A stretch of DNA of 64,000 nt from Corynebacterium glaucum (GTDB taxonomy: Bacteria > Actinomycetota > Actinomycetes > Mycobacteriales > Mycobacteriaceae): positions 1,414,674 through 1,478,673 of the forward strand of contig NZ_CP019688.1 in NCBI RefSeq assembly GCF_002287505.1, given 5' to 3'. Below the pieces are notes generated by a model. It did no database searches, was not told where the DNA came from, and worked only from the letters and a program-made list of their open reading frames with translations. The translations under genes and the position numbers were made by a program. Shown here piece by piece: positions 36,945 through 47,392 of the stretch; within the stretch, counting starts at the first letter, position 1, and each line of letters opens with the position of its first letter.

Positions 36945-37642
36945 GGCAGGATCTCGATCACCTCGCTGATGTCCGCGACGCGGCGGCCGGTCTGGAACGG
37001 GATCTCCTCGCGCACATGCAGGCGCGCCTCGGTGTAGCGCATCTTGTGCATGAGTTCCTCGATGCGGGTGAGCGTCGGCGCTTCGAAGGCGAGCATCCAC
37101 TCGTAATCGCCGAGCGTGAACGCCTCAACGGTGTTGGCGCGCACGTCTGCGAAATCGCGGGCAGCCATCCCGTGCTCGGCGAGAATACGGCGGCGTTCAG
37201 TGGGTTCGAGTAGGTACCAGTCGTAGGAACGAACGAACGGGTAGACCGTGATCCAGTCTTGTGGGTCCTCCCCCATGATGAAGCTGGGCAGGTGGGACTT
37301 GTTGAACTCGGCCGGGCGGTGCAAGCCGTTACCGATCCAGCTCACCTCGACGAGTTGGCCCAAGGCGGTGGTTCGGCGGAAATCTGCGAACGCCTTCTGC
37401 AGCTGCTCGAACTCCTCCGCGTGCCACCAGATCATGAAATCGGCGTCCGCGCGGATGCCCGTGTTGTCGTAAATGCCGCGGACGGTGACCACGCCTTCGT
37501 CGTCAAGCTTTGTGAAGAATGCGCGAGCTTCATTGATGATCTCTGTCCGCTCCGAGCCCAGTGCGCCGGGGATTGCGCGAAAGACCGCGAACTGGAGGTA
37601 GCGCTGTACGGAGTTCAGAGCCTCATAATCGAGCTTGGCCAT
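36941..37642 (-). CDS. hemQ: Coproheme decarboxylase HemQ (chlorite dismutase-like)
   Basis: 233 residues. Converts iron-coproporphyrin III to heme b in the actinobacterial/firmicute pathway. Seen: the chlorite-dismutase fold signatures [21 protein letters not shown] region near 80, [18 protein letters not shown] near 135-152 including the catalytic Tyr, and [11 protein letters not shown] as [14 protein letters not shown] at 37642 gives the [10 protein letters not shown] start with AAAGGA about 11 nt upstream. It stands alone on the minus strand; other heme genes are not in the window. Confidence 0.94.
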   Translation of the reverse strand: MAKLDYEALNSVQRYLQFAVFRAIPGALGSERTEIINEARAFFTKLDDEGVVTVRGIYDNTGIRADADFMIWWHAEEFEQLQKAFADFRRTTALGQLVEVSWIGNGLHRPAEFNKSHLPSFIMGEDPQDWITVYPFVRSYDWYLLEPTERRRILAEHGMAARDFADVRANTVEAFTLGDYEWMLAFEAPTLTRIEELMHKMRYTEARLHVREEIPFQTGRRVADISEVIEILP

Positions 37643-37790
37643 GGAACCGAGAGTCCTTTCTGCCCGCGAAGGCACATCAATCAAAAGTCTGATACGAGTC
37701 TACCCCCGGCCGCCGGTGGATCCTCCGCCACGGTGGCTGGACGGCGCGCCTCCCACCAAACTGACAGCCGTCTCGATACCTTTGGGTGCT

Positions 37791-38456
37791 GTGAAGCATT
37801 CGGACACCTCTCCCGCCCCGACCGTCAGCGCCGTCGGCGGTGCCGGCAACGGTGGAAACGGCAGCGACGCTGCGGCAACGCAGGCTGCGACACCCGCCGA
37901 ATTCTCGGCAGCAGTGGAATCCATGCACGCTGCCAAGCTGCGCCCAGAGATCACCCTGGGCACCATCCGCCCGCCCCAGCGTCCGGCACCGTACAGCCAC
38001 GCTATTGGCTTGGAAGTTGACCTTGGCGAAGAAGCCCACGGACACGTCCCCATCGACTCCGAAGGAGATGCATTCGGGCGTCTGATTCTGCTACATTCCC
38101 CCGATGCCGAAGAGGCGTGGGAGGGCTCCATGCGCCTGGTGGCCTACATCCAGGCGGACATGGATGACGCGGTGGCTTCCGACCCCCTCCTGCCCGACGT
38201 AGCTTGGCAGTGGCTCAACGAATCGCTGGCGGAGACCGGTGCCGGGTTTACCAACCTGGGCGGTACCGTCACCTCTACCGCATCTGTTCGATTCGGAGAG
38301 ATCGGCGGGCCGCCGCGCGCGTACCAGTTGGAGATGCGTGCCTCTTGGACCGCTGAGGGGCTGGATTTGTCCTCCCACGTCGAGGCATTTGCTGCGGTGC
38401 TCGCGCTTGTTGCCGGGCTCCCACCGGAAGGCGTCACTGAGTTGGGCAGGCAGTAG
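37791..38456 (+). CDS. DUF3000 family protein
   Basis: 221 residues. A Gly/Ala-rich N-terminus (1-30) is followed by a globular domain with LRPEITLGTIRPPQRPAPYSHAIGLEV and EEAWEGSMRLVAYIQADMD. No catalytic motif recognised. The GTG at 37791 fits the family length; the longer frame overlapping hemQ is not supported. It precedes an RNase D-like gene by 27 bp; the pair is conserved in M. tuberculosis (Rv2680-Rv2681). Function unknown. Confidence 0.85.
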   Translation: MKHSDTSPAPTVSAVGGAGNGGNGSDAAATQAATPAEFSAAVESMHAAKLRPEITLGTIRPPQRPAPYSHAIGLEVDLGEEAHGHVPIDSEGDAFGRLILLHSPDAEEAWEGSMRLVAYIQADMDDAVASDPLLPDVAWQWLNESLAETGAGFTNLGGTVTSTASVRFGEIGGPPRAYQLEMRASWTAEGLDLSSHVEAFAAVLALVAGLPPEGVTELGRQ

Positions 38457-38469
38457 CCGGGCCACCCTG

Positions 38470-38475
38470 TACACT
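38470..38475 (+). promoter_or_regulatory. -10 box for a leaderless RNase D-like transcript
   Basis: TACACT, 8 nt before the GTG at 38484. Confidence 0.5.
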
Positions 38476-38483
38476 TTCCCGTT

Positions 38484-39779
38484 GTGGAACATCGCCTGGA
38501 ATACGAGCTTGTAGCCACCCCAAATGGGTTTTCCCAGGCGGCACGTGCCCTGGCCTCTGGCCGCGGCCCGTTCGCGATTGACACCGAGCGTGCTTCTGCG
38601 TTCCGCTACGACGACCGGGCATTTCTGATTCAGATCCACCGGCGCGATGCAGGTACGTTCCTGTTCGCACCGGAAGGCCACCGAGAGGAACTCACCGCGC
38701 AGCTCGGTCCGGTAGTAAACGGTGCAGATTGGATCGTGCACGCTGCCGGTGAGGATCTCGCGAGCCTGGCGCTGCTCGGATTACACCCAGGAAGGTTGTT
38801 CGACACCGAGTTGGCCGCACGGTTCGCTGGTTTTGAACGACCCAACCTGGGCGCGATGGTGCAAGTGTTTACCGGTGTCGAGTTGGAAAAGGGGCACGGC
38901 CGCGAAGACTGGTCGACCCTGCCGCTTCCCCGGGATTGGCTCGACTACGCCGCGCTCGATGTCGTTTACCTCCATGACCTCGCTGACGCCTTAACTGAGC
39001 AGCTTGAGCAACGCGGTTTCCTCTCCTTTGCCGAAGAGGAGTTCGCGCACCTTGTCAAGTCTCGCTCGCTTACCCCTATGGAACCGAAGACGTGGCGCGA
39101 CCTCAAAGGGCTTTCCGCGGTGCGCACGCAGGCGGGCCTCCAGATCGCAAAGGAACTGTGGCACGAACGCGACGCTATAGCACTCGAGCGCGATGTCTCT
39201 CCCGGCGTCGTGCTTCCAAACCGCGTCATTATTGAGATCGGGAAAGCCGTCCCAATTACCCCGAGCGAACTGGCCCGTGTGCACGGGTTTCCTGGCCGTC
39301 AGAGACGGGCTACGGCGCAATGGTTCGGCTACATCGAAACGGCACTTGCCCACCCCCGAGACCAGTGGCCGGAACGCGCGCCTCGTGACCCGATGACTCC
39401 GCCCTCGAAGGGGAACTGGGAACGAAACCATCCTGAGTCGTGGCAGTTTTACGTAGAGGCGCGCGAACTCATTGCCGCGCGGGCTTCAAAGATGGGCATA
39501 AGCCCGGAACACTTACTCGCGCCGTCCACGCTGCGCGACGTGATCTGGCAGGCTGCCGCTGAACGAGCGGAAGCAGACGAGGCGAAATGGGAAGTGATGA
39601 TCCGCGGCACAGATTTTGCGGTGCGCCGCCTGTGCGCCGCTGGGGCCAGGCAGTGGCAGGCCGAAATCGTTGCCCCGATGCTCGCGGCAGCGTTCCTCTC
39701 GGTTCGCAGTGGCGCTGCTTGGTACAGCACCCGCCAGCTAGGCGGGTGGGATTGCCGAAAAACTAACGGAACTCGTTGA
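38484..39779 (+). CDS. RNase D-like 3'-5' exoribonuclease with HRDC domain
   Basis: 431 residues. DEDD exonuclease domain: [13 protein letters not shown] near 31-43 (Asp and Glu metal ligands), [12 protein letters not shown] near 92, and [13 protein letters not shown] near 155 (Asp, Tyr, Asp). An HRDC-like region around 210-290 (LRDVIW-type elements later) follows. Likely tRNA 3' maturation or RNA turnover. GTG at 38484 with a leaderless -10 and no Shine-Dalgarno. Its last 17 bases overlap the end of dxs on the other strand. Confidence 0.9.
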   Translation: MEHRLEYELVATPNGFSQAARALASGRGPFAIDTERASAFRYDDRAFLIQIHRRDAGTFLFAPEGHREELTAQLGPVVNGADWIVHAAGEDLASLALLGLHPGRLFDTELAARFAGFERPNLGAMVQVFTGVELEKGHGREDWSTLPLPRDWLDYAALDVVYLHDLADALTEQLEQRGFLSFAEEEFAHLVKSRSLTPMEPKTWRDLKGLSAVRTQAGLQIAKELWHERDAIALERDVSPGVVLPNRVIIEIGKAVPITPSELARVHGFPGRQRRATAQWFGYIETALAHPRDQWPERAPRDPMTPPSKGNWERNHPESWQFYVEARELIAARASKMGISPEHLLAPSTLRDVIWQAAAERAEADEAKWEVMIRGTDFAVRRLCAAGARQWQAEIVAPMLAAAFLSVRSGAAWYSTRQLGGWDCRKTNGTR

Positions 39780-41793
39780 CCACATGCAGCGACGTGTTTC
39801 CCGCACCGCCGTCAGTGCCACTGGCGTCACTGGTGCCACTGGCGTCACTGGCGTCACTGTCGTCTCGGTCAGCAAGTCCCAGCGCCCACTCGCGCACCTG
39901 TTGCGCGGCCGAAACAGCGTCTAGGCCATACATCGCCAAAATCTCGCCGCGCGAGGCGTGAGGCGGGAAAACGTCCGGGAACGCAAGCTGGCGCACCGGC
40001 ACGTCGATCTCAGCGGCAGAGAGGGCCTCGGCGACTGCGGAACCGACGCCACCCCGGATGATGCCGTCTTCGTAGACCACTACCAGATCCGACTGCACTG
40101 CAAGCTCCGCGATGTCTTTCGACACCGGAATCACCCAGCGGGGGTCGACAACCGTGCACCGGATGCCGTCCGTCTCGACCGCCTCGGCGACCTCGAGAGC
40201 GGCTTCGGCAAAGGTGCCAACGGCAACGATGAGGACCTCGAGCGTCTCGTCCGCGTCCGCGCTCTCTGCGAGCTCCTCCGGAACCCGGAGGACATCTACA
40301 CCGTTGTCGAGTCGTTCGATTGCCTCAATGTCGCCCGCGACGGCGCCTTTGGGGAAACGGACAACGGTCGGACCGTCGTCAATCGCAATGGCCTCACTGA
40401 ATTCCTCCCGCAACCTGGCTGGATCGCGGGGTGCCGCGATACGGCTGCCCGGCACGATCGAGGAGATCGCCATGTCCCACACGCCGTTGTGGCTGGCCCC
40501 GTCTGAACCTGTAACTCCGGCGCGGTCCAGCACAAACGTCACCGGCTGGCCGAGCAACCCGACGTCCATCAGCATCTGGTCGAATGCGCGGTTCAAGAAC
40601 GTGGAGTACACCGCCACTACCGGGTGCATGCCGCCAAGCGCGAGACCTGCCGCAGAGGCCACCGCATGTTGCTCTGCAATGCCCACGTCAAAAAAGCGGT
40701 CCGGGAACTGCTCCGCAAACGGCACTAGCCCGGTCGGGCCAGCCATCGCGGCGGTAATGGCCACAATATCTTTGCGCTCATGGCCGGCTTTCAGCAGCTC
40801 CTCGGTGAATACGGCGGTCCACCCTGGCGGGGTCGCAGCCAACGCCTCACCCGTCACCGGGTCGATAGCGCCGGTGGAATGCATCTGGTCGGCCTCGTCG
40901 TTCACCGCGGGAGCGAAACCGTGGCCCTTTTCCGTCGCCACGTGAATGATCAGCGGGCCCTCGTATTGCCACGCGTACTGGAACGCGTTGGTCAGTGCCT
41001 TCAGGTCGTGCCCCTCGACCGGGCCGACGTATTTCATGCCCAGCTCGGAGAACATTTCCGTTGGCACCACCTGATGCTTCACGCCCGCCTTCAGTGCCTG
41101 TAGCGCCTCAAACGTGCGCTCCCCGACCCACCCCAGCGACTTAAGCGTCTTCTTGCCGGACTGCATCACCTCGTCGTAGCCGGGCTGGATCCGGATCTGC
41201 GCGAACTGGTCGCGCAGGCGCGTCAGGTTGCGGGCAAACCCGCCGATGGTCGGTGCGTAGGAGCGGCCGTTGTCGTTGACCACGATCACGACGTTGCGCT
41301 CGCCCGCCGCAATGTTATTCAGCGCTTCCCAGCACATGCCGCCGGTCAGTGCGCCGTCGCCGACCACGGCGACAACGTGGTCTGAACCGTTGCCGCTGAG
41401 CTGCTTCGCCTTCGCCAACCCGTCGGCATACGACAGCGCCGCAGACGCGTGCGAAGACTCCGTCCAGTCATGCTCCGACTCGGCCCGCGAAGTGTAGCCG
41501 GACAGCCCGTCCTTCTTCCGCAGCGTGTCAAACTGGTCCGCGCGCCCGGTGAGAATCTTGTGCACGTAGGACTGGTGCGAGGTGTCAAAAATAATCGGGT
41601 CATTCGGCGAGTTGAACACGCTATGCAGCGCGATCGTCAGCTCCACCACACCGAGGTTCGGCCCGAGGTGGCCGCCTGTTGCTGAGACTTTCTCAATCAG
41701 CAACTGCCGAATTTCGTCCGCGAGCTGGCCCAACTCTTCCTGCGACAGCTTCTTCAAGTCTGCCGGGGAAGCAATTGCGTCTAGCAGTCTCAC
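39763..41793 (-). CDS. dxs: 1-deoxy-D-xylulose-5-phosphate synthase
   Basis: 676-residue thiamine-diphosphate enzyme starting the MEP isoprenoid pathway. Seen: [16 protein letters not shown] near 41-56, the ThDP motif [17 protein letters not shown] near 145, and the transketolase C-terminal halves with [21 protein letters not shown]. The C-terminus after about 640 is a repetitive Asp/Ser/Ala/Gly/Thr tail ([15 protein letters not shown]) encoded by a 9-bp tandem repeat at 39811-39864. GTG at 41793 with AAGGAG about 12 nt upstream. The tail is likely dispensable and variable. Confidence 0.96.
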   Translation of the reverse strand: MRLLDAIASPADLKKLSQEELGQLADEIRQLLIEKVSATGGHLGPNLGVVELTIALHSVFNSPNDPIIFDTSHQSYVHKILTGRADQFDTLRKKDGLSGYTSRAESEHDWTESSHASAALSYADGLAKAKQLSGNGSDHVVAVVGDGALTGGMCWEALNNIAAGERNVVIVVNDNGRSYAPTIGGFARNLTRLRDQFAQIRIQPGYDEVMQSGKKTLKSLGWVGERTFEALQALKAGVKHQVVPTEMFSELGMKYVGPVEGHDLKALTNAFQYAWQYEGPLIIHVATEKGHGFAPAVNDEADQMHSTGAIDPVTGEALAATPPGWTAVFTEELLKAGHERKDIVAITAAMAGPTGLVPFAEQFPDRFFDVGIAEQHAVASAAGLALGGMHPVVAVYSTFLNRAFDQMLMDVGLLGQPVTFVLDRAGVTGSDGASHNGVWDMAISSIVPGSRIAAPRDPARLREEFSEAIAIDDGPTVVRFPKGAVAGDIEAIERLDNGVDVLRVPEELAESADADETLEVLIVAVGTFAEAALEVAEAVETDGIRCTVVDPRWVIPVSKDIAELAVQSDLVVVYEDGIIRGGVGSAVAEALSAAEIDVPVRQLAFPDVFPPHASRGEILAMYGLDAVSAAQQVREWALGLADRDDSDASDASGTSDASGTDGGAGNTSLHVVNEFR
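39811..39864. repeat. 9-bp tandem repeat in the dxs 3' end
   Basis: Six imperfect units of the type GTCACTGGC/GCCACTGGC. In frame, encoding a DAS/GTS/DSD tail. Copy-number variation would keep the frame. Confidence 0.85.
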
Positions 41794-41863
41794 AGTAGAA
41801 ATGCGCTCCTTGACCGAAGTTCCGTACTTCCCCGCAATCTTACACGCGGGCCTCTGTCATTCG

Positions 41864-43123
41864 TTAACGCTTTGGTGCCCGCGGCTCGAGCAACACCAGC
41901 GTCTCAAAGTGATGCGTCGCCGGGAAGGCGTCGACAAGCATCATGCGCGACACCGCATAGCCCCCACGGCCCCATGCCGCGAGGTCGCGCGCCAGCGTCG
42001 CCGGGTCGCACCCGATATGGATGACCCGCTCTGGCGACGCAGCAGCCACAGCCGAAACGACCGTTTCCCCAGCACCTGCACGCGGCGGGTCCAACACCAC
42101 AAGTCCAGGGGCTTCAAGCTTATCGACGGCCCCTTCAACCCGCCTTTGATGCACCTCAACCGACATCCCTGCAAGCGCGTCCTGGGTCTCCGAGGTCGCC
42201 GCTGCCGAGCTGTCCACGGTGTGGATGCGCGAACCTCCGGTCGCAGCGTGAATGGCAGGCACGAACGCGCCGACCCCGCCGTAGAGGTCCCACGCCGTCT
42301 CTCGCGAGTAGTTAGCCGCGCCCCATTCGCGGATCACATCGGCGTAGTGCTGCGGCGCAGCTTTATGGGCCTGCCAAAACGCGGTCGCAGGGAAGCGAAA
42401 CGCATGATGTCCCGCCGGGCTCTCGAGGTGTTCGACGACCTCGCCAGAGCCCCCCTTCACCGTGGTCACGCTCTCCGCGCGGCGACCACGCGGGCTGCGC
42501 GCAATCTCCACGACGTGGCGGGCAGCCTCGGAGTCGCGAACCGCGACCACTTCGCTTCCCGGGGTGAATCGTTGCTCCCCCACCAGCCCATCGAGTAATC
42601 CTTCCACCGGCTGGGTGCACTGTTCCGATGCAACGACATCGTTCGAGCGCGCGCGCCGAACCCCGGCCCGCCCCTCGGCGTCGACACCAAGGCGCACGCG
42701 CGTGCGCCACCCTTGGTGTGGTTGCAGCCCGATCGTCTCAATAGCGGATTGAATGCCGGGGGCAAATACGGTGCCGTCGAACACCGTCGACCCCTTCGCA
42801 AGCGATCGCAACTGGCCGGCCAGCACCTCGAGCTTTAACCCGAGTTGAGCTGCGGGGTCGATGTGACTGTAGTCGCAGCATCCGGCCCCCGCCGCAGCCG
42901 CGGGGCACGCATGGGGGACGCGGAGATCGGACACCGAAACTATCTCGTCGAGCTCCGCGCGAGCCCAGCGCTTCTTCGCTTGAGTCACGTGAGCGAGGAC
43001 GGTGTCTCCCGGCACGGCACCTCTGACGAAGACCACCCTGCCATCGGCATCGGTGCCGATGCCGTCACCGCCGTGCGCGATTCGGTCAATTTTGAGGGTG
43101 GGCAGTGGTGAGGTCGAGGGCAT
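41864..43123 (-). CDS. TRAM/TrmA-type class I SAM-dependent RNA methyltransferase
   Basis: 419 residues. N-terminal TRAM-like domain (IDRIAHGGDGIG, about 11-22, and AVPGDTVLAHV), cysteine cluster CPAAAAGAGCCDYSHIDP near 73-90, then a Rossmann methyltransferase with LYGGVGAFVPAI near 265-275 and VLDPPRAGAGETVV near 348 (uridine-5 methyltransferase motif). The expected catalytic Cys lies near HIGCDPATLARDL. Likely m5U-type RNA methyltransferase (RlmD/TrmA family). The ATG overlaps the DUF3710 gene stop by one base. One antisense copy of the 11-mer at 42118. Confidence 0.9.
   Translation of the reverse strand: MPSTSPLPTLKIDRIAHGGDGIGTDADGRVVFVRGAVPGDTVLAHVTQAKKRWARAELDEIVSVSDLRVPHACPAAAAGAGCCDYSHIDPAAQLGLKLEVLAGQLRSLAKGSTVFDGTVFAPGIQSAIETIGLQPHQGWRTRVRLGVDAEGRAGVRRARSNDVVASEQCTQPVEGLLDGLVGEQRFTPGSEVVAVRDSEAARHVVEIARSPRGRRAESVTTVKGGSGEVVEHLESPAGHHAFRFPATAFWQAHKAAPQHYADVIREWGAANYSRETAWDLYGGVGAFVPAIHAATGGSRIHTVDSSAAATSETQDALAGMSVEVHQRRVEGAVDKLEAPGLVVLDPPRAGAGETVVSAVAAASPERVIHIGCDPATLARDLAAWGRGGYAVSRMMLVDAFPATHHFETLVLLEPRAPKR
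42118..42128 (+). repeat. 11-mer word GCTTATCGACG, copy 10
   Basis: Exact match in the methyltransferase gene, antisense (coding strand Val-Asp-Lys-Leu). Confidence 0.85.
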
Positions 43124-44007
43124 TACTGGCGGTTCGGGTTTTCCGGGTTGTTGTATTCCATGATCTGGCGAAGCGCATCTTGCAGCGCGTTTGGGTTCCC
43201 GCCAGCCGGTACTTGCCCCTCAGCGCCGTCCTGCTGCGCTGCGCGCGCCTGCACCGCCTGCTGCACCTGCTGCGCCAGCTGTGTCGGCAGCGTCACGGGT
43301 AGCGAGTTGCCGGCGAGGATTGCATCCTGCCCTCGGTAAACGAAGGAGCGCGCCACGGTCTCGCGCGCGAGTTCCGTCATGCCTTCCTCCCGGCCAGCGG
43401 GTGCAGCGGCGGTGACACGGTACAGCCAACGCGGACCATCCACACCGATGATGCGGATGGCACCGTTCGTACCAGTGCCCACAACTTCCCTGCCCCACGG
43501 GCCCATCTCGAAGCTGACCGGCATGCCCTCGGAGCGCATCCCGTCGGCAATCTCTTCGATCGACTCTTCCCAGAGCCCTCCCTTATTCGGAGCGGCAAAA
43601 GCAACGGGGGTCAAACGGCCGTACTGGGTGACAATGTGAATCATCTTCGGGCCTTGCTCGCCCATCTCCACCTGCACCTGCGAGCCCTTCGGCAGCGGCA
43701 CCTGCATTGAGCCAAGGTTTAGCGTGACTTCGGAGAAGTCGGTGAAGTCAAAGTCCTCGATCTCCACCGAGTCGCCGTCGAAGGGGCCCGTCGAGCCGTT
43801 CACCGGGTCATAGTCCTCGAGCAAAGGCGCTCCGCTCAGCTCCGTATCCGCGTCACCGGCTAATGTTTCCGCCTGGGCCTGTCCGGCCGAGTCACTCTCA
43901 GGCTCCGTAACAACCTCCTCTGGGTGCACCGCTGCATCCTGCGGCTCGTTTGCGTCAGGCCCAGTGTTGCTTCCGGTGTTCTTCTTGCCGAACGGCCACA
44001 ATGCCAT
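43123..44007 (-). CDS. DUF3710 family protein
   Basis: 294 residues. A low-complexity acidic N-terminal half (about 1-90, with EEVVTEPESDSAGQ), then the conserved core QVQVEMGEQGPKMIHIVTQYGR and GPWGREVVGTG near 160-170. ATG at 44007; the 138-bp upstream gap follows dut. Counterpart of M. tuberculosis Rv2696c, adjacent to dut there too. Function unknown. Confidence 0.85.
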   Translation of the reverse strand: MALWPFGKKNTGSNTGPDANEPQDAAVHPEEVVTEPESDSAGQAQAETLAGDADTELSGAPLLEDYDPVNGSTGPFDGDSVEIEDFDFTDFSEVTLNLGSMQVPLPKGSQVQVEMGEQGPKMIHIVTQYGRLTPVAFAAPNKGGLWEESIEEIADGMRSEGMPVSFEMGPWGREVVGTGTNGAIRIIGVDGPRWLYRVTAAAPAGREEGMTELARETVARSFVYRGQDAILAGNSLPVTLPTQLAQQVQQAVQARAAQQDGAEGQVPAGGNPNALQDALRQIMEYNNPENPNRQ

Positions 44008-44145
44008 TGCGTACTCGCTTTCTGTATCGGGGTTTAAAACGGTACTTCGTCGCGTTTCTGCGTGTTGCTTTACGTATTCCGAGCCTAATCGCCGATCTCT
44101 CAGGATGCGGAGGCCCTGGAAGTGGGCCTAGTAGGCCTTGCGCGT

Positions 44146-44631
44146 CTAGTGCGTACCCGTTGAGCCGTAGCCGGCCGCGCCGCGGGCCGTAGCATCGAGC
44201 TCGTCAACCTCTTCGAACTCGACCAGTTCAACACGTTGAACCACCAGTTGCGCAATACGCATCCCGCGGGTGACCTCGAAGGGCTGGGAGGCATCGGTGT
44301 TCAAGAGGCACACCTTCAGCTCGCCGCGGTACTCGGCATCAACGGTTCCCGGTGCGTTCACGATGGTCAGGCCGTGCTTTGCAGCAAGCCCGGAGCGGGG
44401 ATGGATTAACCCGACGGTCCCCAGCGGCAGCGCGATGGCGATGCCGGTGCCCACGAGCGCGCGCTGCCCCGGTTGCAGTGTCACGTCTTCCGCGGCGTGC
44501 AGATCGGCACCAGCGTCTCCAAGATGAGCGCGCTTGGGCAGGGGCAGCTCAGCATCGAGCCGCTTCACACGAATTGGCGGCAGGGTCGGCGGCAGGGTCG
44601 TAAACGCATCAGCAGAGTCTGGAGTCGTCAC
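44146..44631 (-). CDS. dut: dUTP diphosphatase
   Basis: 161 residues, hydrolysing dUTP to dUMP. All five trimeric dUTPase motifs are visible: [40 protein letters not shown] and [10 protein letters not shown] at the C-terminus. GTG at 44631 with a leaderless -10 box 7 nt upstream. Followed by DUF3710 and divergent from DUF3093. Confidence 0.96.
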   Translation of the reverse strand: MTTPDSADAFTTLPPTLPPIRVKRLDAELPLPKRAHLGDAGADLHAAEDVTLQPGQRALVGTGIAIALPLGTVGLIHPRSGLAAKHGLTIVNAPGTVDAEYRGELKVCLLNTDASQPFEVTRGMRIAQLVVQRVELVEFEEVDELDATARGAAGYGSTGTH

Positions 44632-44638
44632 GTAGCAC

Positions 44639-44644
44639 AGGGTA
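44639..44644 (-). promoter_or_regulatory. -10 box for a leaderless dut transcript
   Basis: TACCCT on the minus strand, 7 nt before the GTG at 44631. Confidence 0.45.
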
Positions 44645-44703
44645 CGGCAGCACCCGCTCCGCAGCTTCGACCAGCCCGGGTGTGGGCGGCTCTGACCCTC
44701 AAC

Positions 44704-44709
44704 TAAAGT
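44704..44709 (+). promoter_or_regulatory. -10 box for a leaderless DUF3093 transcript
   Basis: TAAAGT, 8 nt before the GTG at 44718. Confidence 0.45.
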
Positions 44710-44717
44710 TTGAAACC

Positions 44718-45251
44718 GTGACCGACAACAACGTTTCGAAGTCTGGAGCCGTCTCTGGCGCCGCAGCCTCGGCACCCCAGGTGCTTTACTCGGAGCGGCA
44801 GTGGGTTCCGTGGTACTGGTGGGCGGCAGGTCTCGGTCTGACCCTGCTGCTTTCTGCCCAGTTCGCTTTGAACCGCAATGTGTGGTGGTTCGTCGTCCCG
44901 CTCATTGTGGTCGGCGCACTGATCGGTTGGTTCCTTACGTGGCTTTCCAGCACAGTGGTGCGCGTAGAGGCGGATCCAGACGGCACCCGCTGGCTCACGG
45001 TCGACGGCGCCAACCTGCCAGACTCGGTTGTCACGCGGTCAATGGTGGTCCCGCTTTCCGCGCGGCAGAATGCGCTCGGGCGGCAGCTCGATCCAGCGGC
45101 ATTCCTCGTCTCACACGCTTGGGTCCCTGAGCACGTGCTGCTCGTGCTCGATGATCCAAACGACCCCACCCCGTATTGGATGGTGTCTGCCCGCAACCCC
45201 GAAGCGGTTCTTGCAGCGTTCGTTCCGGAACAGCAAACGACTAACGGCTGA
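44718..45251 (+). CDS. DUF3093 family membrane protein
   Basis: 177 residues. Two transmembrane segments (about 36-52 and 57-75), with [12 protein letters not shown] ahead of the first, then an extracytoplasmic or cytoplasmic beta-rich domain ([37 protein letters not shown]). GTG at 44718; an upstream in-frame ATG at 44682 would add 12 residues inside the dut promoter and is rejected. Counterpart of M. tuberculosis Rv2698, next to dut. Function unknown. Confidence 0.85.
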   Translation: MTDNNVSKSGAVSGAAASAPQVLYSERQWVPWYWWAAGLGLTLLLSAQFALNRNVWWFVVPLIVVGALIGWFLTWLSSTVVRVEADPDGTRWLTVDGANLPDSVVTRSMVVPLSARQNALGRQLDPAAFLVSHAWVPEHVLLVLDDPNDPTPYWMVSARNPEAVLAAFVPEQQTTNG

Positions 45252-45274
45252 CTAACGGCTAAACCCGACTGGAC

Positions 45275-45568
45275 CTACTCGCAGTCGAGGCAGATCATCG
45301 AGCCGTCCGGCTCAACGCGCGCGAGACGCTTACGGTTTTGCACTAGGAAGCACGATGCGCAGGTGAACTCGTCTTCCTGGCGCGGCTTCACCTCGACGTT
45401 GAGCTCCTCGCCGGAGAGATCCTGGGAGGGCAGCTCGAACGGCTCCACGATTTCGCCATCGTCATCCATGCTGCTTCCAGCAACCTCGGCGGCCTTCAGG
45501 CCCTCGAGCGAATCAGTCTCGATGTCGTCGTCCATGCGACGACGCGGCGCATCGTAGTCGGTAGCCAT
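45275..45568 (-). CDS. DUF4193 family zinc-ribbon protein
   Basis: 97 residues. Acidic N-terminus with MATDYDAPRRRMDDD, then a four-cysteine ribbon: CASC near 70 and CLDC at the C-terminus (QNRKRLARVEPDG between). ATG at 45568. Counterpart of M. tuberculosis Rv2699c in the same place. Possibly RNA polymerase- or nucleic-acid-associated by analogy with small zinc ribbons; unproven. Confidence 0.9.
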   Translation of the reverse strand: MATDYDAPRRRMDDDIETDSLEGLKAAEVAGSSMDDDGEIVEPFELPSQDLSGEELNVEVKPRQEDEFTCASCFLVQNRKRLARVEPDGSMICLDCE

Positions 45569-45694
45569 GACGCGAAATCCTCCAGCTAAAGCAGTGCCTT
45601 TTTCACGCGCTGTCCAGCGCGCTTTCAGCGGAATACTAAAACACCGGGGTGCGTCTGTCATCCCTCCTGCTCAATAGGGGTAGCGGGGGAGGAA

Positions 45695-46555
45695 TCACGC
45701 TTCAAGCGCGTTTGTAGCACCCGCCGTTTCAAGCAGCTCGTAGAGGCTGTCCCACAACCCTGGTGCGGCAGCGATGAGCGGCGCGCCAATCTCAGCTCTA
45801 TCGGCCAACCCCGGGTGCCGCACGGTCGCGCCTGCTTCGGCGGCAATCACGGCGCCCGCTGCGTAATCCCACGGATGGGTGGCGTGCTCGTAGTACGCAT
45901 CGACCCTGCCTTCAGCCACGTGGCAGAGATCAAGCGCGGCAGACCCTAAGCGGCGAATATCGCGCACGTTCGGCAGGATCTTACGCAGCATCTCTGCCTG
46001 CTTGCCGCGCCAGTTCGCGTTGTAGGAGAAACCGGTAGCCACCAGCGCGGTTTCCGTGTCCTGCGCCCGCGAGGCGCGCAGTGCCGTGCGCTTTTCCTGC
46101 CGCTCCACAAAGGCACCGCATCCCACCGCGGCGGCATACACATCTCCGTTTGCGACGTTGATCACCGCCCCTGCGGTAAGTTCACCGTTCACCGCAACCC
46201 CAAGCGAAACCGCGTACACCGGCAGCCCGTAAAGGAAGTTCACGGTGCCATCGATTGGGTCTACCACCCAGTCGATTCCTGTGGTTCCAGCGATGTTTGC
46301 GCCTTCTTCGCCCACAATCCCGTCATCCGGGCGCGCCTCGCGCAGCCGTTCAGTGATCCGCTGCTCCGCAGCTTTATCCACCGCCGTCACCGGGTCGACG
46401 GCAGATGTCTTCGTGCTGGTGACTTGGGCGATCGACCCGTGCTTGGACAGGAAGTCACGCTGGTTGGCAATCAGGTCAGCGGCATCGGCAGCAATGTCGA
46501 GGGCAAGGTCGCGCAGTGCCTCAGCGGTGGCAACGTTGGGATTCGATTCGTGCAT
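45695..46555 (-). CDS. suhB: Inositol monophosphatase family protein
   Basis: About 286 residues. Metal-dependent sugar phosphatase. Seen: GEEG near 82, the signature [12 protein letters not shown] near 96-107, and [15 protein letters not shown] near 225-239 with the third metal aspartate. In corynebacteria such enzymes dephosphorylate inositol-1-phosphate or histidinol phosphate; the substrate here is not determined. Two candidate starts, ATG at 46555 or 46564. It is divergent from ppgK; the pair is conserved in M. tuberculosis (Rv2701c-Rv2702). Confidence 0.88.
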   Translation of the reverse strand: MHESNPNVATAEALRDLALDIAADAADLIANQRDFLSKHGSIAQVTSTKTSAVDPVTAVDKAAEQRITERLREARPDDGIVGEEGANIAGTTGIDWVVDPIDGTVNFLYGLPVYAVSLGVAVNGELTAGAVINVANGDVYAAAVGCGAFVERQEKRTALRASRAQDTETALVATGFSYNANWRGKQAEMLRKILPNVRDIRRLGSAALDLCHVAEGRVDAYYEHATHPWDYAAGAVIAAEAGATVRHPGLADRAEIGAPLIAAAPGLWDSLYELLETAGATNALEA

Positions 46556-46588
46556 GCTCTCCATCGTGCCCCGGCATCGGGGGTTTTG

Positions 46589-46594
46589 TACACT
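46589..46594 (+). promoter_or_regulatory. -10 box for a leaderless ppgK transcript
   Basis: TACACT, 7 nt before the ATG at 46602. Confidence 0.5.
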
Positions 46595-46601
46595 GCCTGG
46601 C

Positions 46602-47372
46602 ATGACCAAGGTGGCAGTGGGAAACAATCTCGGCGCAGGTGTCGACGTCGGAGGATCAGGCATCAAGGGCGCGATCGTGGACCTCGATACCGGCGAGTTC
46701 GTCTCGGAACGGGTCAAGATCACCACGCCGAAACCCGCGACACCGGAAGCTGTCGCAGAGACGGTCGCGGAAGTCCTCCGTCAGCTCGAATGGGACGGCC
46801 CGGTGGGAATCGCGCTTCCGTCCGTGATCAAGCACCAGGTGGCCATGACCGCAGCGAACATCGACCCCTCATGGATCGGCACCAACGTGCACGAACTGCT
46901 CACCCACCAGCTTGGCGGCCGCGAGATCGCAGTGCTCAACGACGCGGACGCCGCAGGTCTCGCCGAGGTCGCTTTCGGCGAAGCCGACGCCAAGCAAGGC
47001 GCCGTCATCTTCCTCACCTTCGGCACAGGCATCGGCTCGGCCTTCTTCGCTGAAGGCAAGCTGTTCCCCAACACAGAACTGGGACATTTGCTTATCGACG
47101 GCACGGAGTGCGAGCACATGGCTTCCTCCGCCGTCAAGGACGCAGAAGACCTGAGCTACAAAAAGTGGGCCAAGCGCGTCGATCTCGTGCTGAAAGAATA
47201 CGACCGACTGTTCAACCCCACTGCGTTCATTGTGGGCGGCGGAATTTCCCGTAAGGCGGAGAAATGGGTCCCGGAGCTCACCGTTCACGTGCCGGTGATT
47301 GCTGCCAGGCTTCGCAACCGGGCGGGCATCGTGGGCGCAGCTATGGCAGCGCACGAGCATGTTGCTCCGTAA
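46602..47372 (+). CDS. ppgK: Polyphosphate glucokinase
   Basis: 256-residue ROK-family kinase using polyphosphate or ATP to phosphorylate glucose. Seen: phosphate-1 motif [14 protein letters not shown] near 15-28, [11 protein letters not shown] near 108, the [13 protein letters not shown] loop near 134, and ELGHLLIDG near 158. Starting at 46602 gives the family length; the longer frame overlapping suhB is not supported. Upstream of sigA. Contains 11-mer copy 11 and is followed by copy 12, 20 bp after its stop, in inverted orientation. Confidence 0.95.
   Translation: MTKVAVGNNLGAGVDVGGSGIKGAIVDLDTGEFVSERVKITTPKPATPEAVAETVAEVLRQLEWDGPVGIALPSVIKHQVAMTAANIDPSWIGTNVHELLTHQLGGREIAVLNDADAAGLAEVAFGEADAKQGAVIFLTFGTGIGSAFFAEGKLFPNTELGHLLIDGTECEHMASSAVKDAEDLSYKKWAKRVDLVLKEYDRLFNPTAFIVGGGISRKAEKWVPELTVHVPVIAARLRNRAGIVGAAMAAHEHVAP
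47090..47100 (+). repeat. 11-mer word GCTTATCGACG, copy 11
   Basis: Exact match in ppgK, sense orientation, Leu-Ile-Asp-Gly. Confidence 0.85.
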
Positions 47373-47392
47373 CTCTAGGCGGATCAAAGGTG

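Noticed and set aside
41582..42598. 338-codon ORF on the plus strand opposite dxs and the methyltransferase
   Set aside because: It is the antisense shadow of two well-supported genes and lacks recognisable domains.
45236..45265. Tandem CTAACGGCT repeat at the end of DUF3093
   Set aside because: Only two copies; no termination structure or binding-site pattern.
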